From an uncultured Campylobacter sp. (GTDB taxonomy: Bacteria; Campylobacterota; Campylobacteria; Campylobacterales; Campylobacteraceae), in assembly GCA_900539255.1 (NCBI GenBank), contig UQBJ01000012.1, positions 1 to 52,279 of the forward strand: a stretch of 52,279 bases of DNA, written 5' to 3'. This document shows, piece after piece, positions 48,831-52,279 of this stretch (positions are counted from its first letter, which is position 1; each line of letters opens with the position of its first letter). A model generated the notes under the pieces. The model had not been told where the DNA came from. It searched no databases and saw only the letters and a list, made by a program, of their open reading frames with translations. Both the position numbers and the translations under genes were made by a program.

Positions 48831-51303
48831 AATTTACAAAAGGCTCATCGACAACGCCAAAGTTGTCTTCATCGCTACCTTTTGCGTTTGCGTGTTTTTA
48901 AGCGCCTTTGCCTTTAAGCTTGGTGTTGATGCAAGTGCGGACAGCTTGATGCTTGATGATGATAAGGATTTGGAATTTTTTAGGCAGGTGAGCAAGGATT
49001 ATGCGAGTGATGATTTTTTAATGCTTGCCATCAAGCCAAAGGACGAAAATCCTTTCTCAGCGCAAAGTTTGTCCTTGCTAAAAGCCCTAAAAAGCGAGCT
49101 TGAAAGCATAGACGGGGTTAAGGGAAGTTTAAGCATTTTAAACGCACCCTTGCTGCAAAGCACCGATAATACGGACTTAAAGCATTTATTGCAAAGCGTG
49201 CCAAATCTCACAAGTGCTGACATAAACGCTACCAAAGCAAGGACTGAAATCCTGCAAAGCCCATTTTATAGGGACAACATTATCTCAAAAGACGGCAAAA
49301 GCACGGCTTTTGTCATTTATCTTGGGACGGATTTTTATCATCTAGCCTTGCTTGATAGCAGAGCAAACGCCCTAAATTCAAGCCAAAGAGCGCAAATTCA
49401 AGGCGAGCTTGAATCTTACCAAGAAAAGCTCAAAATCCAAAACAAAGAACGCCTAAACGCCATAAGAGCCGTGATAGCAAAGTATGAAACGCAGACAAAT
49501 GGGCTTTATCTTGGTGGCGTGTCGATGATAGCTGATGATATGATAAGCTACATAAAGGCTGATTTGCTCGTGTATGGAGTGAGTTTAACCCTGCTTTTGA
49601 GCCTAGTTTTGTGGCTTTTTTTCCGCAAAATTTCGCTCGTGCTTTTCACACTCTTTGTTTGCGTGCTTTCGCTTGGCACGGCAAGCGGGATTTTCGCGCT
49701 TTTAAATTTCAAAATCACGGTGATTTCATCAAACTACCTTGCCCTAATGCTCATCATCACTATCTCACTCATCATACATTTGCTTACCCATTTTATAAAC
49801 CTTTGCAAGAAATTTCCACGCTCAAATATCCGCCACAAAGTGCTTGCCACGCTTTTAGCAAAGAGCCGACCTAGTTTTTACGCTATCTTAACCACAGCCA
49901 TAGGCTTTTTAAGCCTTATTTTAAGCCGTATCGAGCCTGTGATAAAGCTTGGAGCGATGATGAGCGTGGGTATTAGCGTGAGTTTGTTGCTTTCGTTTTT
50001 GCTTTTTGCAAGCCTAATGCCCAGCCTAAAAAATGTGCGATTTGACGACAAAAAGGGCTTTAAGGTAAATTTCTTGGAATTTTGCGCGAAATTCAGCCTA
50101 AAACAGCAAAAACTCATTTTCGCCATAAGCGCGCTATGCGTTGTGGTGTCGCTTTTTGGCATAGTGCAGCTTAGGGTTGAAAACTCTTTTGTAAATTATT
50201 TCAAAAACAGCTCGCCCATCAAACAAGGCTTGCTCGTCATCGACAAGGACTTTGGCGGCACGCTGCCCCTTGAACTCATCGTTACTTTTAAGGACAAAAA
50301 CACAAGCGCCACAAACGCCGATTTTGACAGCTTTGAGAGTGAATTTGAAGCTTTGAGTAATGATGAAATTTACTGGTATAACTCGCACAAAACAAGAGTT
50401 GCAAAACTCACACACGAATACCTTGCAAAAAATGAATTCATAGGCTCTGTGCTGAGCTTAAACAGCCTTTTAGAACTTGGCAAGGGCATTATGGGCGGGC
50501 AGGATTTAGATGACTTTACTTTGGCGTTTTTGAGCGAAAATTTGCCCGAAGAATTCAAAAAAGACTTACTCAACGCCTATGTCAATGTCGAAAAAAACCA
50601 ACTCCGCTTTGTGATGAGAGTTAAAGACTCCGACCCGCGCTTAAAAAGAGATGAATTCATAAGGCAAATTCAAAGCGACATTAACGCGCTTTTAAAGGAC
50701 GAGCAAGTTTCTAGCGAGCTTACAGGGCTAATGCTGCTTTACAACAATATGCTTCAAAGCCTTTTTGCATCGCAGTTTAACACGCTAGCCTTTGTCGTGG
50801 GGACGATTTTCTTGCTCTTTGTCTTTGTCTTTCGTAGCGCAAAATACGCTCTTATAGGCATTGTCGCAAATGTCGTGCCTTTGAGCGTGGTGTTTGCGTT
50901 GATGGGCTTTGCGAGCTTGCCGCTTGATTTGATGAGTATCACCATAGCCGCCATTTGCATAGGGCTTGGCGTTGATGATAGCATACATTATATCTACAAT
51001 TTCAAAAAAGAACTCGCCGCACGCCAAGCTGTCAAGGCTGGCAGCACTTTTGCCACCGCACGAGCCATCAAGCTTTCGCACTACACCATAGGGCAAGCCT
51101 TTTTCCAAAGCAAAATCGCCATCATCATCGGCTTTTGCACGATGATGAGCAGCAACTTCACGCCGACTATTTACTTTGGTGCGCTCACGGTGCTTGTAAT
51201 GGTGCTTTTGCTTTTAGGAAGCCTGCTCTTGCTACCAAGTTTGCTTGCTTTGATACGCCCTAAAACGAAAAACTGCCGTTCATATAGGACGCAATCAAAG
51301 TAA
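48820..51303 (+). CDS. RND/MMPL-family lipid exporter-like protein (HpnN type)
   Basis: This 827-residue membrane protein has the RND layout: one helix, a large periplasmic loop, a group of helices with a sterol-sensing/MMPL pattern (about residues 240-410), a second loop and a second group (about 645-820). 'GLGVDDSIHYIYNFK' near residue 712 has the Asp-Asp typical of the family. In the mlaA-mlaC setting it probably takes the place of an MlaFEDB ABC complex as inner-membrane lipid carrier. Context supports lipid transport; substrate is inferred. Confidence 0.85.
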   Translation: MLVKIYKRLIDNAKVVFIATFCVCVFLSAFAFKLGVDASADSLMLDDDKDLEFFRQVSKDYASDDFLMLAIKPKDENPFSAQSLSLLKALKSELESIDGVKGSLSILNAPLLQSTDNTDLKHLLQSVPNLTSADINATKARTEILQSPFYRDNIISKDGKSTAFVIYLGTDFYHLALLDSRANALNSSQRAQIQGELESYQEKLKIQNKERLNAIRAVIAKYETQTNGLYLGGVSMIADDMISYIKADLLVYGVSLTLLLSLVLWLFFRKISLVLFTLFVCVLSLGTASGIFALLNFKITVISSNYLALMLIITISLIIHLLTHFINLCKKFPRSNIRHKVLATLLAKSRPSFYAILTTAIGFLSLILSRIEPVIKLGAMMSVGISVSLLLSFLLFASLMPSLKNVRFDDKKGFKVNFLEFCAKFSLKQQKLIFAISALCVVVSLFGIVQLRVENSFVNYFKNSSPIKQGLLVIDKDFGGTLPLELIVTFKDKNTSATNADFDSFESEFEALSNDEIYWYNSHKTRVAKLTHEYLAKNEFIGSVLSLNSLLELGKGIMGGQDLDDFTLAFLSENLPEEFKKDLLNAYVNVEKNQLRFVMRVKDSDPRLKRDEFIRQIQSDINALLKDEQVSSELTGLMLLYNNMLQSLFASQFNTLAFVVGTIFLLFVFVFRSAKYALIGIVANVVPLSVVFALMGFASLPLDLMSITIAAICIGLGVDDSIHYIYNFKKELAARQAVKAGSTFATARAIKLSHYTIGQAFFQSKIAIIIGFCTMMSSNFTPTIYFGALTVLVMVLLLLGSLLLLPSLLALIRPKTKNCRSYRTQSK

Positions 51304-51355
51304 AAATCACAAAAACGCTTATGGCTACGAGCAGGTATTGCACGAAAATGTTCAT
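51260..51355 (-). CDS. 31-residue membrane peptide coupled to rdgB
   Basis: The ATG at 51355 overlaps the rdgB stop as ATGA. The frame encodes one transmembrane helix (VQYLLVAISVFVIFTLIA) and ends in TAG at 51262-51260, inside the 3' end of the convergent RND gene. The clear hydrophobic pattern and the ATGA coupling favour a real small gene. No function is known. Confidence 0.45.
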   Translation of the reverse strand: MNIFVQYLLVAISVFVIFTLIASYMNGSFSF

Positions 51356-51963
51356 TGAAAACCTTTTTGGAGAATTTTTAAGATAATGTTTGCTAAATTC
51401 AGGGCTTTGAAGCGGTGCGAAATGCAGGCTTTCACGCTCTCATCAAGCTCGCCAAGCGTTTTATCAAAGCCGTTTGGGATAAAAAGGCTATCATAGCCAA
51501 AGCCGTTTGTGCCACGCTCCACAGCGATGACACGCCCGTGCATAAAGCCCTGCGCCGTGTAATCGCCCCAAAGCGAGCTTATAGCGATACAAGCCGTGTA
51601 AAACGCCGCGCTTTGCTCTAAATTTAGGGCTTTTAGCTCGCTTATGAGTTTAGCGCGGTTTGCCTTGTCGGTTTTTTGCGCCGAAAAACGCGCCGAATGT
51701 ATGCTAGGTGCGCCGTTTAAGGCTGCTACACTTATGCCGCTATCATCAGAAAGCGTGATAAATTCGCCCTTTTGCTTTTGACTCAAAGCGCAAAAGACGG
51801 CTCTGCTTTTAATCAAAGCATTTTCCTTGAAGCTAGTGCCGTTTTCTTCAATCTCAAAAGGCTTTAAAATTTCTCCAAAAGCGTAAATTTCGTAGCCTTT
51901 TAGCAAAGCTTTGATTTCAGCCACCTTGCAAGCGTTGTTTGACGCTAAAAGTATCTTCACCAT
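51352..51963 (-). CDS. rdgB: dITP/XTP pyrophosphatase
   Basis: This 203-residue Ham1/RdgB enzyme cleans inosine and xanthosine triphosphates from the nucleotide pool. Seen: ILLASNNACKVAEIKALL, ENGTSFKENALIKS, TLSDDSGISVAALNGAPSIHSARFS and GFGYDSLFIPNGFDKTLGEL. The length is normal. It is convergent with the RND gene; the same neighbourhood is, as I recall, found in C. jejuni. Confidence 0.94.
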   Translation of the reverse strand: MVKILLASNNACKVAEIKALLKGYEIYAFGEILKPFEIEENGTSFKENALIKSRAVFCALSQKQKGEFITLSDDSGISVAALNGAPSIHSARFSAQKTDKANRAKLISELKALNLEQSAAFYTACIAISSLWGDYTAQGFMHGRVIAVERGTNGFGYDSLFIPNGFDKTLGELDESVKACISHRFKALNLANIILKILQKGFQ

Positions 51964-52279
51964 TTCCCTTTCTCATTAACAAAACGCTTAACATTATAGC
52001 GAAAATTTGTGAAAATATCTTGTTTTTTGGGCTTTTTTGGTGGATTTGTTTTTCTTTAATTTCACAAAAATTTAAAATTCTGTGAAAAAATTTTTGAATT
52101 TTGTATGAAAAATTTTAAAATCCTATGAAAAAATTTTGAAATTCTTGCAAAAAATTTTCAAAAAAAATTCCAAAAATTCAAATTTTTCGCAACAAAAATT
52201 CAAAAATTCCAAAAAATTCCAAAAATTTTCAAAATTTTTTTGAAAATTCCTTTTTTCATTTACTCGCGGTTGGGGGGGG
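51964..52279. other. Low-complexity AT-rich end of the window with terminal G tract
   Basis: About 150 bases from 52060 consist of AAAATTC/AAAATTTT words with irregular spacing, forming many weak inverted repeats. The window stops with eight Gs at 52272-52279. No gene is visible. The G run at the edge suggests that the assembly stopped in a homopolymer, perhaps a phase-variable gene. Confidence 0.5.

Overview
The window looks like a chromosomal piece (probably a draft contig, since it stops inside a G run at base 52279) of a Campylobacter or close Campylobacterota relative. The evidence is the set of recognisable genes: a NiFe-hydrogenase cytochrome b/protease pair, a very large FlgE hook protein, aspA-dcuA followed by a four-gene LpoB/CsgG-like block, purM-coaE-dapF, mutY-kgtP-radical SAM, and mlaA-mlaC-RND-rdgB. 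From memory, several of these runs are also adjacent in C. jejuni. Base composition looks less AT-rich than C. jejuni, so it is probably another species.

Bases 1-3780 are one end of a decayed Mu-like prophage. It holds Mu gpF- and gpG-like genes, tiny membrane-protein genes and a terminase tail fused to a copied piece of gpG. At about 3780 the prophage abuts the 3' third of hydC, so the insertion appears to have broken the hydrogenase cytochrome b gene just ahead of hydD. Bases 4630-10860 are repeat-rich and carry only two convincing genes: a small GIY-YIG nuclease and flgE. Around them lie more than 25 copies of a short hairpin repeat. Its stems differ between copies but keep pairing, inside constant TTGTC and TCCA flanks with an internal GA/GA motif. 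The GIY-YIG gene sits inside one cluster and its stop codon touches a copy, which recalls REP sequences with their transposase partners. This is my leading candidate for an under-described system.

Bases 10860-22540 hold bioB, a SIMPL-domain protein, mutY, kgtP, a radical SAM protein, two EF-hand paralogues sharing about 540 apparently identical bases, a small Sec-signal protein with a bacteriocin-type double-glycine leader, a flavoprotein, proA, dnaQ and rpe. Bases 22540-32670 hold an unrecognised gene, a two-domain glycosyltransferase with an in-frame G9 tract (likely phase-variable), purM, coaE, dapF, a Bax-like hydrolase and the lipoprotein block related to LpoB/YcfL/CsgG. Between this block and dcuA-aspA lies a five-gene cassette (NosA/OprC-like outer-membrane barrel without a plug, substrate-binding protein, permease, ATPase, NnrS-like protein) that I infer handles copper or a related ligand.

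Bases 41680-52279 hold a condensed flavoprotein, a CopD-like membrane protein, remains of an adhesin-like gene, an orphan MotA/MotB-like pair whose MotB-like member has Asn where stators have the proton-carrying Asp, a PLP enzyme, a YbgC thioesterase, a lipid-transport group (MlaA, MlaC, RND protein) and rdgB. The last 300 bases are low-complexity DNA. No tRNA, rRNA, CRISPR array or complete insertion sequence was seen.
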